Source: an uncultured Croceitalea sp. | GTDB taxonomy: Bacteria; Bacteroidota; Bacteroidia; Flavobacteriales; Flavobacteriaceae | Length of the DNA stretch: 64,000 nt | Direction: 5' to 3' | Assembly (NCBI GenBank): GCA_947499565.1 | Contig: CANMOV010000001.1 | Location: 1,426,001-1,490,000, forward strand | Part shown: positions 35,321-44,509 of the stretch, piece after piece | Numbering within the stretch: the first letter of the stretch is position 1 | Layout of the letters: each line of letters starts with the position of its first letter | Notes under the pieces: model-generated | Databases searched by the model: none | What the model was told of the DNA's origin: nothing | What the model saw: only the letters and a program-made list of their open reading frames with translations | Made by a program: the position numbers and the translations under genes

Positions 35321-36187
35321 ATGCTTAAATACTCTATTTTGAAACTCACTATTTTAATACATTGTTCTGACCAATCAGGAATTATAAGCACTGTAACACA
35401 ATTTCTCTATAAGAAAGAGGGCAATGTTGTATATCTAGATCAACATGTGGACGGAGAAACTAATGTTTTTTTTATGCGATTAGAATGTGAGTTTACTAAT
35501 GGTTTTACTAAGGAAGATTTTGACTTAGAATTTAATGCTCAGATTGGTAATCCATATAATATGCAATGGAGTTCTCATTCACAAGATGTAAAACCTCGAA
35601 TGGCAATTTTTGTTTCAAAATACAATCATTGTCTATACGATTTACTTAGCAGACACAATTCTGGCGAACTCCAAGTGGAAATTCCCTTTATTTTAAGTAA
35701 TCACCATGATCTAAATTACATAGCAGAACAATTTAATATTCCTTTTTACCATGTTCCCGTATCAAAAGACACAAAAAGCATTGCAGAAAAAGAACAGTTG
35801 CAATTGTTGGCTAAGTATAAAATAGATTTTATAGTATTGGCAAGATATATGCAAATTGTGTCCACTAGGCTTATTAATGTCTATCCCAATAAAATAATAA
35901 ACATTCATCATTCGTTCCTACCGGCCTTTGCTGGAGCAAAACCCTATCATGCCGCATTTAAAAGAGGGGTCAAAATTATTGGTGCAACCAGTCATTATGT
36001 AACAGAAGAATTAGATGCTGGACCAATAATTGAGCAAGATGTCACTACCGTATCACATTCACATTCTATAAAAGATTTTATAACCAAAGGAAAAGATTTG
36101 GAAAAGATTGTACTTTCTACAGCAGTAAAACTTCATATCAATCGTAAAACCATGGTTTGTAATAATAAAACTGTTGTTTTCGCCTAA
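35321..36187 (+). CDS. purU: Formyltetrahydrofolate deformylase
   Basis: This 288-residue enzyme has an N-terminal ACT domain (ILIHCSDQSGIISTVTQFLY) and a formyltransferase-fold catalytic domain: LARYMQIVS, NIHHSFLPAF (catalytic His region) and VTEELDAGPIIEQDV. It hydrolyses 10-formyl-THF to THF and formate, feeding formate to purine synthesis or balancing one-carbon units. ATG at MLKYSILKLTILIHC is preferred over an upstream TTG, since the ACT domain begins there. Confidence 0.93.
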   Translation: MLKYSILKLTILIHCSDQSGIISTVTQFLYKKEGNVVYLDQHVDGETNVFFMRLECEFTNGFTKEDFDLEFNAQIGNPYNMQWSSHSQDVKPRMAIFVSKYNHCLYDLLSRHNSGELQVEIPFILSNHHDLNYIAEQFNIPFYHVPVSKDTKSIAEKEQLQLLAKYKIDFIVLARYMQIVSTRLINVYPNKIINIHHSFLPAFAGAKPYHAAFKRGVKIIGATSHYVTEELDAGPIIEQDVTTVSHSHSIKDFITKGKDLEKIVLSTAVKLHINRKTMVCNNKTVVFA

Positions 36188-36251
36188 AAATGAACAAACT
36201 AACGGTATCATATATCGATAAATATTACTTTTAGCTATAAATAAACTTGCA

Positions 36252-36953
36252 ATGAAAAAAATACTAGTATTCTTTATTGTTTTTCAATTTTTTGGTTGTG
36301 CAGAATTACAACAAGTAGTTAACCAATTACCCCCAGGTGGTCCTTTGGGAAACGAAGAAATTGCTGGAGGGCTTAGAGAAGCTCTAAATATGGGTATTGA
36401 AAAACAGGTTAGTAAACTAACTTTAAAAGATGGTTTCTATAAAAATGAGCTTGTTAAAATAGTATTACCAGACGAATTAAAAAAAGTAGACAAAACATTA
36501 CGCAGCGTTGGGCTTGGAAATTTAGCAGATGAAGGTTTAAAAGTATTAAACAGAGCTGCGGAGGATGCGGTAAGTGAGGCAACTCCAATTTTTGTTGAGG
36601 CAGTTAAAGGAATAACTTTTAATGATGCAAAAAATATATTACTAGGAAATGATAATGCTGCTACCAGTTATTTACAACAGGGAACCAAAACAAAATTGTA
36701 TGACAAATTTAATCCTATTATAAAAAGTTCCTTTGAGAAGGTAGGTGCTGATAAAATCTGGAATAATCTTATTAATAGATATAATAATTTACCATTAACA
36801 AACGATGTAAATCCAGATTTAACAGATTATGTTACACAAAAAGCATTATCCGGCGTCTATACAATGGTAGAGGTTGAAGAAAAGGAGATTAGGACTAAAA
36901 TTTCTTCTCGTACCACAGATCTCTTGAAAAAGGTTTTTGCACTTCAAGACTAA
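36252..36953 (+). CDS. DUF4197 lipoprotein
   Basis: This 233-residue protein has a lipoprotein signal peptide (FIVFQFFGCAEL). The mature part is helical and matches DUF4197: GLREALNMGIEKQVSKL, FVEAVKGITFNDAKNILLG, DNAATSYLQQGTKTKLYDKF and a DYVTQKALSGVYTMVEVEEKEIR tail. The family is periplasmic and of unknown function. Confidence 0.85.
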   Translation: MKKILVFFIVFQFFGCAELQQVVNQLPPGGPLGNEEIAGGLREALNMGIEKQVSKLTLKDGFYKNELVKIVLPDELKKVDKTLRSVGLGNLADEGLKVLNRAAEDAVSEATPIFVEAVKGITFNDAKNILLGNDNAATSYLQQGTKTKLYDKFNPIIKSSFEKVGADKIWNNLINRYNNLPLTNDVNPDLTDYVTQKALSGVYTMVEVEEKEIRTKISSRTTDLLKKVFALQD

Positions 36954-37106
36954 GCAAACAATAAGACTCAAAAAAGACCGTTATTATTCTAAGAAAACAT
37001 AGCAATTATAACATATTGCTAAACTCAATTTAACCTCTCCTAAGAGGATATAATTGAATTTTATACGAGTTATTTGAGTTAGCATTTTTTTGAGTTAGTT
37101 AGTTTA
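36954..37106 (+). other. Gene-free stretch with a stem-loop
   Basis: No coding frame is credible here. At 37025-37057, TCAATT-CCTCT pairs with AGAGG-AATTGA around a CCTA loop, with AACTCAA (37022-37028) and TTGAGTT (37074-37080) as a possible outer stem. It could stabilise the DUF4197 mRNA end or be an independent structured RNA. Confidence 0.35.
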
Positions 37107-37134
37107 AAAACCGGTGTTCGCGCCGGTTTTTTGA
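37107..37134 (+). terminator. Rho-independent terminator before the AraC-type gene
   Basis: AAAACCGG-TGTTCGCG-CCGGTTTT followed by TTG. The stem is 8 bp and isolates the AraC-SusCD locus from upstream transcription. Confidence 0.8.
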
Positions 37135-37210
37135 TTTTAAATATTTAACTATCTGATAACTAGTAGCTTAATTTCACCATCTTTCCGATCGATTTTAGCA
37201 GCATTCAAAA

Positions 37211-37226
37211 GGTAATTTCTTATCGG
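37211..37226 (+). promoter_or_regulatory. Putative operator upstream of the AraC-type regulator
   Basis: GGTAATTTCTTATCGG, 82 bases before the regulator start codon, matches 13 of 16 positions of GGTAACTGTTTATCGG upstream of susC (38847) and 15 of 16 of GGTAATTTTTTATCGG at 44318. This suggests autoregulation by the encoded AraC-type protein. Confidence 0.6.
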
Positions 37227-37307
37227 GGTTTACTTTTTTTAAGTTTTTTTTAAGAAATGAACCTCGTACATTTTCTAACTTGTACCTAGTGCTAATTCAT
37301 CAATCAT

Positions 37308-38840
37308 ATGGGACCATTGAAACTATACACATTTCTCTTGTTCCTGCTAGCCATAAAAATTGTATTTGGTGCAATCACACCTTCGAATACAATACTTGAA
37401 AACAAGAATACTAACTTGGCTTATCCGCAGGACTCTATACGTTGGGCAGATTATTATTATAATATTCAGCGTTTCGAAGAAGCTATTTTATTATATGAAA
37501 AGGGCTTAGAACGAGAAGGGGTAGATAAATCAAATTTTCTTAAAAAACTAGCTCTAAGTCAAGCAGGTCTGGGCAATAACACCAAATCCATAGAATACTT
37601 GGAGTCCTATTTGTTGTTAGATTTTAATCCCAATTTTCTAAATCATGAAGGGTTTGATCAAATAAGGGATTCTGAAGAGTTCAATAATGTAGTAGACAAG
37701 TATAGCCCCAGTATAAGTTTTTGGTCTTTCTTTTACCTATTTATAGCTTTTGTTGGTTTCTACACCGTATTGATGCTAAATTTCAATAAGAAAATCAAAC
37801 TAAATGCGAGGTTACTAGTGAGTGGTTTTATTTTCATCCATTCATTTTTTATGTTCCATATTGGTTTAGTTATCTCAAACTACCAATTTGAATATCCGCA
37901 TTCTTATCTAATGTCTACTTGTTTTTCTTTTTTATATGGTCCATTATTATTTCTTTACTTTAAAAAAATAGTACACAACCATTCCTTTAAGAAGAGTGAC
38001 TTGTTACATCTAATACCCACAGTACTTTTTTTAGTTTATATAGTCCCTATTTACGCATTAAGCGCAAATGAAAAATTAGCTTTAATGTTAAATAGAGCTC
38101 GCATTGGTTTAAATCCATCTGATTCCGAGATGCTAGTGGTAATTGTATTATTAAAGCTAGCTTCCTTAATTATCTATGGCTATTTTATAAGAAAGCTATA
38201 CTTGAAGGGATCCAAAAAGGATGGTATCGAGAAACCAGACCGATTATGGCAACGCAACTTATATCATATTCACTTCTTATATATTTTTTCCTATGCCATT
38301 TATGGAATATTAATTAGTAATACCATTTCATCTGGGTTTTTCTATCATTTTCAATTAGGTAGTATGGCACTCATGGTTCTGTATATAGGTTATTCCGCAA
38401 ATATTCAACCTAACGTTTTTAATGGAGTAATTTCTTATACCAATCGCCTATTCCCGAAATATGAAAAATCTGGATTAACAACAAGCTTATCTATAGAGCT
38501 TAAAAATCATTTAGAACATCTATTCCGAAACGAAAAAATTTATAAGGAGAATGATATTAATCTTGAAATGATTGCGGAAAAATTAAATACTTCTAGACAT
38601 AATGCTTCACAGGTAATTAACGAGCATTTTAAACTTAGTTTTCATGAGTTAGTTAATAAATATAGAATTGAAGAAGCAAAAAAAATATTGACGGATGATC
38701 AACAACGTAATTTAAATATTATAGATATTGCCTATGAAGTTGGCTATAATAATAAAGTAACCTTTAACAAAGCCTTTAAAAAAGATACGAATTTGACTCC
38801 CAGTCAGTTCCAGAGAAAGACACCTATATTACAAGCGTAA
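37308..38840 (+). CDS. Membrane-embedded AraC-family transcriptional regulator
   Basis: This 510-residue protein has a signal-like N-terminal helix and a periplasmic TPR-like segment (about 45-125: RFEEAILLYEKGLEREGV ... GNNTKSIEYLESYLLL). Seven to eight transmembrane helices follow (about 135-370), then a C-terminal AraC DNA-binding domain with two helix-turn-helix units (MIAEKLNTSRHNASQVINEH and IIDIAYEVGYNNKVTFNKAF). Such proteins sense a signal in or outside the membrane and act on adjacent genes. It directly precedes a SusC/SusD pair and is the likely regulator through the shared 16-bp motif. Confidence 0.9.
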   Translation: MGPLKLYTFLLFLLAIKIVFGAITPSNTILENKNTNLAYPQDSIRWADYYYNIQRFEEAILLYEKGLEREGVDKSNFLKKLALSQAGLGNNTKSIEYLESYLLLDFNPNFLNHEGFDQIRDSEEFNNVVDKYSPSISFWSFFYLFIAFVGFYTVLMLNFNKKIKLNARLLVSGFIFIHSFFMFHIGLVISNYQFEYPHSYLMSTCFSFLYGPLLFLYFKKIVHNHSFKKSDLLHLIPTVLFLVYIVPIYALSANEKLALMLNRARIGLNPSDSEMLVVIVLLKLASLIIYGYFIRKLYLKGSKKDGIEKPDRLWQRNLYHIHFLYIFSYAIYGILISNTISSGFFYHFQLGSMALMVLYIGYSANIQPNVFNGVISYTNRLFPKYEKSGLTTSLSIELKNHLEHLFRNEKIYKENDINLEMIAEKLNTSRHNASQVINEHFKLSFHELVNKYRIEEAKKILTDDQQRNLNIIDIAYEVGYNNKVTFNKAFKKDTNLTPSQFQRKTPILQA

Positions 38841-38846
38841 ACTAAT

Positions 38847-38881
38847 GGTAACTGTTTATCGGATAGGTAAACGTTTATAGG
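38847..38881 (+). promoter_or_regulatory. Tandem operator-like sites upstream of susC
   Basis: Two direct repeats of one motif, GGTAACTGTTTATCGG (38847-38862) and GGTAAACGTTTATAGG (38866-38881), lie about 190 bases before the susC start codon. The spacing of 19 bases (about two helical turns) fits a dimeric AraC-type activator. The motif also occurs upstream of the regulator and at 44318. Confidence 0.65.
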
Positions 38882-38941
38882 AATTTCCCAAAAACCCCTT
38901 GCCACACTGTTAATTTGAGTTAATAACTTAAAAATGTAGGC

Positions 38942-39038
38942 AGCCCTGAGACATTTGCACTTACACGAAAAGACTAGACTTTGGTCTCATTTTCTACAAG
39001 AGTAATTATTTTGAATTAGTCATCAAAACTTCGGGGCT
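38942..39038 (+). promoter_or_regulatory. Structured leader upstream of susC
   Basis: AGCCCTGA (38942-38949) pairs with TCGGGGCT (39031-39038) just before the susC gene. Inside, TGAGAC (38947-38952) can pair with GTCTCA (38984-38989), followed by TTTT. The two stems share bases and so exclude each other. The orphan copy at 44414-44496 keeps the outer pairing with changed bases, which supports a real structure. It could be an attenuator or a symmetrical protein site. Confidence 0.5.
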
Positions 39039-39072
39039 GTACCTGCATTCTAACTCAAAACTATAGTTAAGT

Positions 39073-42000
39073 ATGAAAAACAGGACTAAATGGTTGTGCA
39101 TGCTCTTTTTAATGGGAATTTTCTCAGTATTTGCGCAACAAAAGAATGTAACAGGTTTAGTAACCGATTTTGAAGGTTTACCGCTACCTGGAGTAAACAT
39201 TTTAGTAAAAGGTACGATTACAGGAACACAATCTGATTTTGACGGAAACTATGCCATCGAAGCTAGTTCTGGAGATGTATTAGTTTTCTCCTATTTAGGT
39301 CAAAAAACGGTTGAAATTACTGTGGGCGCATCTGATACAATAAATGTGCAGATGGAGCAAGATACCCAAGCTCTTGAAGAAGTGGTTGTTGTTGGTTATG
39401 GTAATCAAGAAGAACGAAAAATTATTCAAAATGTAGGTATTGTTAAGGAAGAAGCCATTGAAAATTTACAAGTGGTTTCTGCTGATCAACTATTACAAGG
39501 TCAAAGTGCAGGTACTCAGATTGTAAATGCATCTGGTGTTCTTGGATCAGCAGCAGTAATTAGGGTAAGAGGGGTAAACTCAATTAATTCAGGTAGTCAA
39601 CCTTTAATTGTAATTGATGGTGTACCTATTACAGATACTGCAGGAAATACATTAAATAGAGGTGGTAACACCGGGATTAACCCATTATCTTATGTTAATC
39701 CAAATGACATTGCATCCCTTACTGTATTAAAAGATGCAGGTGCGACATCTATTTATGGTTCTCGTGGAGCTAATGGTGTTATCTTAATTACTACCAAAAA
39801 AGGTAGAAAAAATTCTAAGACTACGGTCTCTTTAGATGTAAGCACACAGTATTCTCAATCTACGGATGTACCAGATATATTATCAGCTGATGAGTTTCGT
39901 CAATTTAAATCTGAAGTTGCAACCATACAAAATGGCACTGCTACTTCACCGGAAGATTTAGGATTAGGTGCTTTAGGTTCCGGAGGAACAGATTGGTTAG
40001 GTGGAGTTCAGAGAACAGGAGTATCACAAAACTATAATTTAGGAATTAGAGGAGGTAGTGAAAAGACTTCTTTCTTCTTTGGATTAGATTTTCAGGATAC
40101 TGAAGGATTCATTATTGGTAATGATCAGCAAAGAGCTGGTGCTCGTATCAACATAGATACTGATATAAACGACTGGTTAAAGGCTGGTATGAACTTAGGT
40201 ATTACCAATAACCGTCTTAATAGAGTTGGTGTAGAAAACAATATTAACGCTCCTTTTACAACTGCATTTCTACAAAGTCCAGTTGTACCTGCATTTGACG
40301 CTGAAGGCAACTTTGTACAATCAGGCTCGTTTATTCCAAACATTTTTGCTCGTGTAGCTTTAAACACGGATGAGTTAAAGACTTTTCGTGTAATCGGAAA
40401 TGCCTTTACAGAAGTAACACCGATTAAAGGACTAACATGGCGTTCGGAATTTGGTATTGATAAATTAAGTTTAGAGGAGTTTATCCGCAACGCAGAGTTT
40501 AACTCACCGGGTGGATTTGCGCAGCAAATATTTGTGAATGAAGATCGTTGGCTGACTAACCAAACATTAAACTACACAGATACTTTTGCAGAGGACCATA
40601 ACCTAACAGTATTATTAGGTCTTAACTACGAAGAAACCTTAAGAACACGCTCAAATGTGTCTTCAACTGGCTTCTTAACAGATGATTTACGTAACCTTGG
40701 TTCTGGATCTACTCCAACTGTTTTAAATGGTGATCGTTTTCCTTCTAGATTATTTGGTCTCTTCTCAAGATTAACTTATGATTACAAAGGAAAATACATT
40801 GCGGAAGGTTCTATACGTAGAGACGGTTCTTCAAGATTTGGTGCTAACAACCGTTTTGGTTATTTCTGGTCTGCAGCAGCAGGATGGACACTTTCAGAAG
40901 AAGATTTTATTAGAGACTTAAACTTCTTTGACTTTTTATCAATAAGAGCAAGTATCGGTACTGTTGGTAATGATAGGTTGGGAACATTCCCTTCTTTAGG
41001 GCTTTTCAACGCAGGTCCTATAGCAGATTATAATGGTGAATCTGGTGTAATACCAAATCAACCAGAAAATCCAGATTTAAAATGGGAAGAAAGTGAAACA
41101 TTAGATATTGGCTTAAAATCTACTTTTTTAAATGGCCGAGTTACGTTTAATGCTTCTTATTTTAAGAAAACCACAAGTGATTTATTACTAAATCAAGTAT
41201 TACCTCCACAAACAGGTTTTACAAGTATTAGTAGAAACATTGGTGAGATGGAAAATACTGGATGGGAATTTGAGTTAAATACTGTTAATGTTAGAACAGA
41301 AAACTTTACATGGAGAACCAACTTCAATTTAACTTCTATAAACAATAAAGTGCTTAAGTTAAATGAAGATGCCGCTACTGATACACAAGGAAGACGAATC
41401 ATTGATGGTGCAATTCAACGCGCTATTGAAGGAGAGTCATTAAATAATTTCTTTTTAATTCGTTATGTTGGCATAAACTCGCAAACTGGAGATGCGGAGT
41501 GGTTAGATGTTGATGGTAATATTACTAACAATCCAAGCTCTAATGACCGTGTTGTAACTGGTAGTCCTTTACCTGACTTTTCAGGTGGTATTACCAATAT
41601 CATTAATTACAAAAACTTCGATTTATCGTTCTTAATGAATTACTCCTATGGAAATGATGTTGTAATAGACGGATTACGTTTTGCAGATGGAAATGATGCG
41701 ATTGGTGGTATTGTAAATATTAGAAGACAAAACTTAAATTTTTGGAGACAGCCTGGTGATAATGCATTTTTACCAAGCCCAACAAGTTCTACCTTTAATT
41801 TATTCAATCAACGATCTAGTCAACAACAGCTTAATGCATCTTATTTAAGATTAAAGAATGTTACTTTAGGATATAGTCTTCCTCAGTCCGCTTTAGATAA
41901 GCTTGGTGGGCTTTTCCAATCCATTAGATTATATGCAACTGCTACCAATTTATTTACTATAAAGGCAGATGAAATGGACGGTATTGACCCTGAGGTAACC

Positions 42001-42090
42001 GATGATATTGATCCTTTATTCCAAGGGGAATCATTCTTTACCGCACCACAGGCAAAGTCTTACTCATTCGGAGCAAGAATACAATTTTAA
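39073..42090 (+). CDS. SusC/RagA-type TonB-dependent outer-membrane receptor
   Basis: This 1005-residue protein has a signal peptide ending SVFAQ and an N-terminal carboxypeptidase-regulatory-like domain (GLVTDFEGLPLPGVNILVKG, about 25-110). A TonB-box-like EEVVVVGYGNQ, a plug domain (PLIVIDGVPI; LKDAGATSIYGSRGANGVILITTKKG) and a 22-strand barrel ending in ARIQF complete it. It imports an oligomeric nutrient using TonB energy, paired with the SusD lipoprotein downstream. No glycoside hydrolase or peptidase is encoded nearby, so the substrate class is undetermined. Confidence 0.96.
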   Translation: MKNRTKWLCMLFLMGIFSVFAQQKNVTGLVTDFEGLPLPGVNILVKGTITGTQSDFDGNYAIEASSGDVLVFSYLGQKTVEITVGASDTINVQMEQDTQALEEVVVVGYGNQEERKIIQNVGIVKEEAIENLQVVSADQLLQGQSAGTQIVNASGVLGSAAVIRVRGVNSINSGSQPLIVIDGVPITDTAGNTLNRGGNTGINPLSYVNPNDIASLTVLKDAGATSIYGSRGANGVILITTKKGRKNSKTTVSLDVSTQYSQSTDVPDILSADEFRQFKSEVATIQNGTATSPEDLGLGALGSGGTDWLGGVQRTGVSQNYNLGIRGGSEKTSFFFGLDFQDTEGFIIGNDQQRAGARINIDTDINDWLKAGMNLGITNNRLNRVGVENNINAPFTTAFLQSPVVPAFDAEGNFVQSGSFIPNIFARVALNTDELKTFRVIGNAFTEVTPIKGLTWRSEFGIDKLSLEEFIRNAEFNSPGGFAQQIFVNEDRWLTNQTLNYTDTFAEDHNLTVLLGLNYEETLRTRSNVSSTGFLTDDLRNLGSGSTPTVLNGDRFPSRLFGLFSRLTYDYKGKYIAEGSIRRDGSSRFGANNRFGYFWSAAAGWTLSEEDFIRDLNFFDFLSIRASIGTVGNDRLGTFPSLGLFNAGPIADYNGESGVIPNQPENPDLKWEESETLDIGLKSTFLNGRVTFNASYFKKTTSDLLLNQVLPPQTGFTSISRNIGEMENTGWEFELNTVNVRTENFTWRTNFNLTSINNKVLKLNEDAATDTQGRRIIDGAIQRAIEGESLNNFFLIRYVGINSQTGDAEWLDVDGNITNNPSSNDRVVTGSPLPDFSGGITNIINYKNFDLSFLMNYSYGNDVVIDGLRFADGNDAIGGIVNIRRQNLNFWRQPGDNAFLPSPTSSTFNLFNQRSSQQQLNASYLRLKNVTLGYSLPQSALDKLGGLFQSIRLYATATNLFTIKADEMDGIDPEVTDDIDPLFQGESFFTAPQAKSYSFGARIQF

Positions 42091-42106
42091 CTTAAAAAAA
42101 ATAGAA

Positions 42107-43522
42107 ATGAAAACGATAAAAATAACAGTAGCATTTCTAGCAATAATCTTTGCTTTTTCATGTGAAGATAGGTTAGATGTTGTACCAGAAGATAATGTTG
42201 CTTCTAATACCGTATTTGGGAGTTTTGCAACTATAAATGGAGCTGTAGTTGGTATCTACAGTAAAAATCAAAGTGGAGATTTAAATGGAAATGCCCAACT
42301 GATGTCGGACTTTATGGCTGATAATGTGAATTTTGTGGGTAGTTTTCCTTCGCTACAGGAGATTGATCAATTTGAGACTTTAGCAACCAATACTTCCATA
42401 GATAACATATGGTTAGATGGTTATGAGTTAATTGGTGCTGCAAATAATATCATCGCAAACTTGCCTGATGTTAGTATTGAGGATGTAACTGGTTTAACTG
42501 AAGCAGATAAAACTGTTTTTGTTGCAGAAGCTAAATTCTTAAGAGCAATAACAAATTTCCAGTTGGTGAATTTGTTTGCACAGCCTTATCAATTTTCAAA
42601 TGGAACAAATCTTGGTATTCCAATAGTAACACAACCATTTGAAGGTGGTGATATTTCTGAATTTCAATTGGAGCGTTCAACGGTTAATGAAGTTCATGCT
42701 TTTATAGAACAGGATCTCTTGGACGCAGCAGCAGCTTTACCAGAAGATAATGGAGTTAGAGCAGAGGCTGGTTCTGCAAGAGCTTTACTTGCGCGCCTAT
42801 ATCTATATCGCGAGCAATGGGCTCAGGCAGCAGATTTGGCAAATCAAGTAATCTCTTCAGGGGAATACGCATTAGCAAGTGATTATGACTTTTATGATGA
42901 TAATCCTAACTCTTCTGAGCACATATTTGTTGTAATTAACACACCTACTGATGGGCCTCAAGAAAACGCCGGTTCAGATGAAGTGTATGTGAATTTTTAC
43001 AATCCAGCTCCAGGCGGAAGAGGTGATGCACCATTTAGCCAAGAATTAATAGATGCATTTGCAGCAGAAGCTGGTGATAGAAGATTTGATGAATTGTCCC
43101 AAGCAGCATCAGATGCTGGTGGAAATGATACTTTTTTCACAACTAAATATCCAGATATTGTAAATAACGCATCAGATGGTATGGCATTGCGTATTACTGA
43201 AATGTATTTAATACGTGCCGAAGCAAATCTATTGAATGGCTCATCCACAGGAGATAGCCCTTTAAATGATATTAACCTACTTCGTAATCGTGCTGGTTTA
43301 GGAAATTTAGGTTCTGTAGATTTAGCTGCAATCTCTTTGGAACGAAGAAAAGAACTTTGCTTTGAAGGACACCGTAGAATGGATTTACTAAGAAATAACT
43401 TAAATCTTAGACCAGGTGGCGGAGCAGCATCTGCTCCCGGTGCAGATAAAGTTATATTTCCAATAGTGGAAGATGAAACCACAAACAATCCAAATATTAC
43501 TCAGAACCCGGGTAATTTTTAA
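42107..43522 (+). CDS. SusD/RagB-type nutrient-binding lipoprotein
   Basis: ATG at MKTIKITVAFLAIIFAFSC is chosen, since it has the lipoprotein signal (Cys19) and lies 16 bases after the SusC stop. An upstream extension would run into the receptor gene. The 471-residue product has the SusD hallmarks: FLRAITNFQLVNLFAQPYQF, ARALLARLYLYREQWAQAADLA (TPR) and the C-terminal RRKELCFEGHRRMDLLR. It forms the lid over the SusC barrel at the cell surface. Confidence 0.95.
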   Translation: MKTIKITVAFLAIIFAFSCEDRLDVVPEDNVASNTVFGSFATINGAVVGIYSKNQSGDLNGNAQLMSDFMADNVNFVGSFPSLQEIDQFETLATNTSIDNIWLDGYELIGAANNIIANLPDVSIEDVTGLTEADKTVFVAEAKFLRAITNFQLVNLFAQPYQFSNGTNLGIPIVTQPFEGGDISEFQLERSTVNEVHAFIEQDLLDAAAALPEDNGVRAEAGSARALLARLYLYREQWAQAADLANQVISSGEYALASDYDFYDDNPNSSEHIFVVINTPTDGPQENAGSDEVYVNFYNPAPGGRGDAPFSQELIDAFAAEAGDRRFDELSQAASDAGGNDTFFTTKYPDIVNNASDGMALRITEMYLIRAEANLLNGSSTGDSPLNDINLLRNRAGLGNLGSVDLAAISLERRKELCFEGHRRMDLLRNNLNLRPGGGAASAPGADKVIFPIVEDETTNNPNITQNPGNF

Positions 43523-43545
43523 ATAATTTCATCAATCAATTGAGA

Positions 43546-43580
43546 AACCATCATTCAATTTAATTGAGTGATGGTTTTTT
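43546..43580 (+). terminator. Terminator after susD
   Basis: AACCATCATTCAA pairs with TTGAGTGATGGTT (one mismatch) and is followed by TTTT. The next gene starts 18 bases later, so some read-through is possible. Confidence 0.82.
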
Positions 43581-43597
43581 CATAAATTAAAAGACCT

Positions 43598-44302
43598 ATG
43601 AATATATTAAAGAAAGTAGTTTTTTGTTTAATAGCCCTATGTGTTTTTAAGGGTTATTCACAATTGCAGCCACCAAACAACAACAGCACACTACAAGATC
43701 TTGCTTTTTTTATTGATGTGAACAATAAAAAATATGCTAACGCTGAAGGTTCTAAATATATATTTGAAGAATTCAAGCTAGCTAAAATTGATGGCTTATC
43801 TGGATCTCATTTAATTCGATTTGATCCAGTGGATAACATCATTCAACTAAAAAAAGAAGATGATAAAATACTAAGCCTATCTAAAAAATACCAATATAAA
43901 ATCACACTTTTAGATGGCAGCGGAGTATTTGAAACCCAGCAATTTATTAATCCTGAAGGAAAAATTGAAAATACCTTCTTTGAAAGAATAGTTTCTACCG
44001 AAAATTTTTCTTTATTCAAAAAGCAGCGAGTAAAATTTGAACCCTCCAAGCCTGCGAAAAGCAGTTACGAACCAGCTGTTCCTGCAAAATTTACAAAGCT
44101 CCAGGATGCTTATTATTTAATGAATCTAGAAAATAATCCGGGGCATATTGTAGAAATACCTAGAAAAAAGAAAGCACTACTTAACTTTTTTGGGAATAAA
44201 TCAAAAGAGGTCGGAAAGTACATTAAAAATGAAAAGCTAAAGGTCAGTTCTGGAGAAGATTTGGTAAAAATTCTCAACTACTATTTCAACCAGCTTAAAT
44301 AG
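43598..44302 (+). CDS. Hypothetical exported protein
   Basis: This 234-residue protein has a signal peptide (CLIALCVFKGYSQ). It is lysine-rich, with a proline/alanine-rich linker (KPAKSSYEPAVPAKF) about two-thirds along. I recognise no family. It follows the susD terminator closely and is followed by an orphan copy of the susC promoter region, so it may be a recently rearranged member of the locus. Confidence 0.6.
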   Translation: MNILKKVVFCLIALCVFKGYSQLQPPNNNSTLQDLAFFIDVNNKKYANAEGSKYIFEEFKLAKIDGLSGSHLIRFDPVDNIIQLKKEDDKILSLSKKYQYKITLLDGSGVFETQQFINPEGKIENTFFERIVSTENFSLFKKQRVKFEPSKPAKSSYEPAVPAKFTKLQDAYYLMNLENNPGHIVEIPRKKKALLNFFGNKSKEVGKYIKNEKLKVSSGEDLVKILNYYFNQLK

Positions 44303-44317
44303 TGATTTTTTATTAAG

Positions 44318-44498
44318 GGTAATTTTTTATCGGGCTAAAGTAATGGTTTATAAGGATTACCCAAACCCATTATTTTATGGTATTAATTTACATTCAACTT
44401 AACTATATAAGGCGGCTCTGATACATACTTCTAAAAAATTATATGTCTCATTTTTAGGGTGATTTATTTGAATTAGCTATCAAAATCTTCAGAGCTGT
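44318..44498 (+). repeat. Orphan duplicate of the susC promoter/leader region
   Basis: The segment 44326-44498 (173 bp) aligns along its length with 38855-39040 upstream of susC. It starts from TTTATCGG, continues through GTTTATA, CCCAAA, GGC-GC-CTGA-ACAT, GTCTCATTTT, TTTGAATTAG and ATCAAAA, and ends at GCTGT. The 16-bp operator motif is present at 44318-44333, with a second half-site at 44339. No plus-strand gene follows, since the next gene converges. The element is therefore a promoter without its gene, probably left by duplication and loss. Confidence 0.7.
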
Positions 44499-44509
44499 CT
44501 TTATATGGT

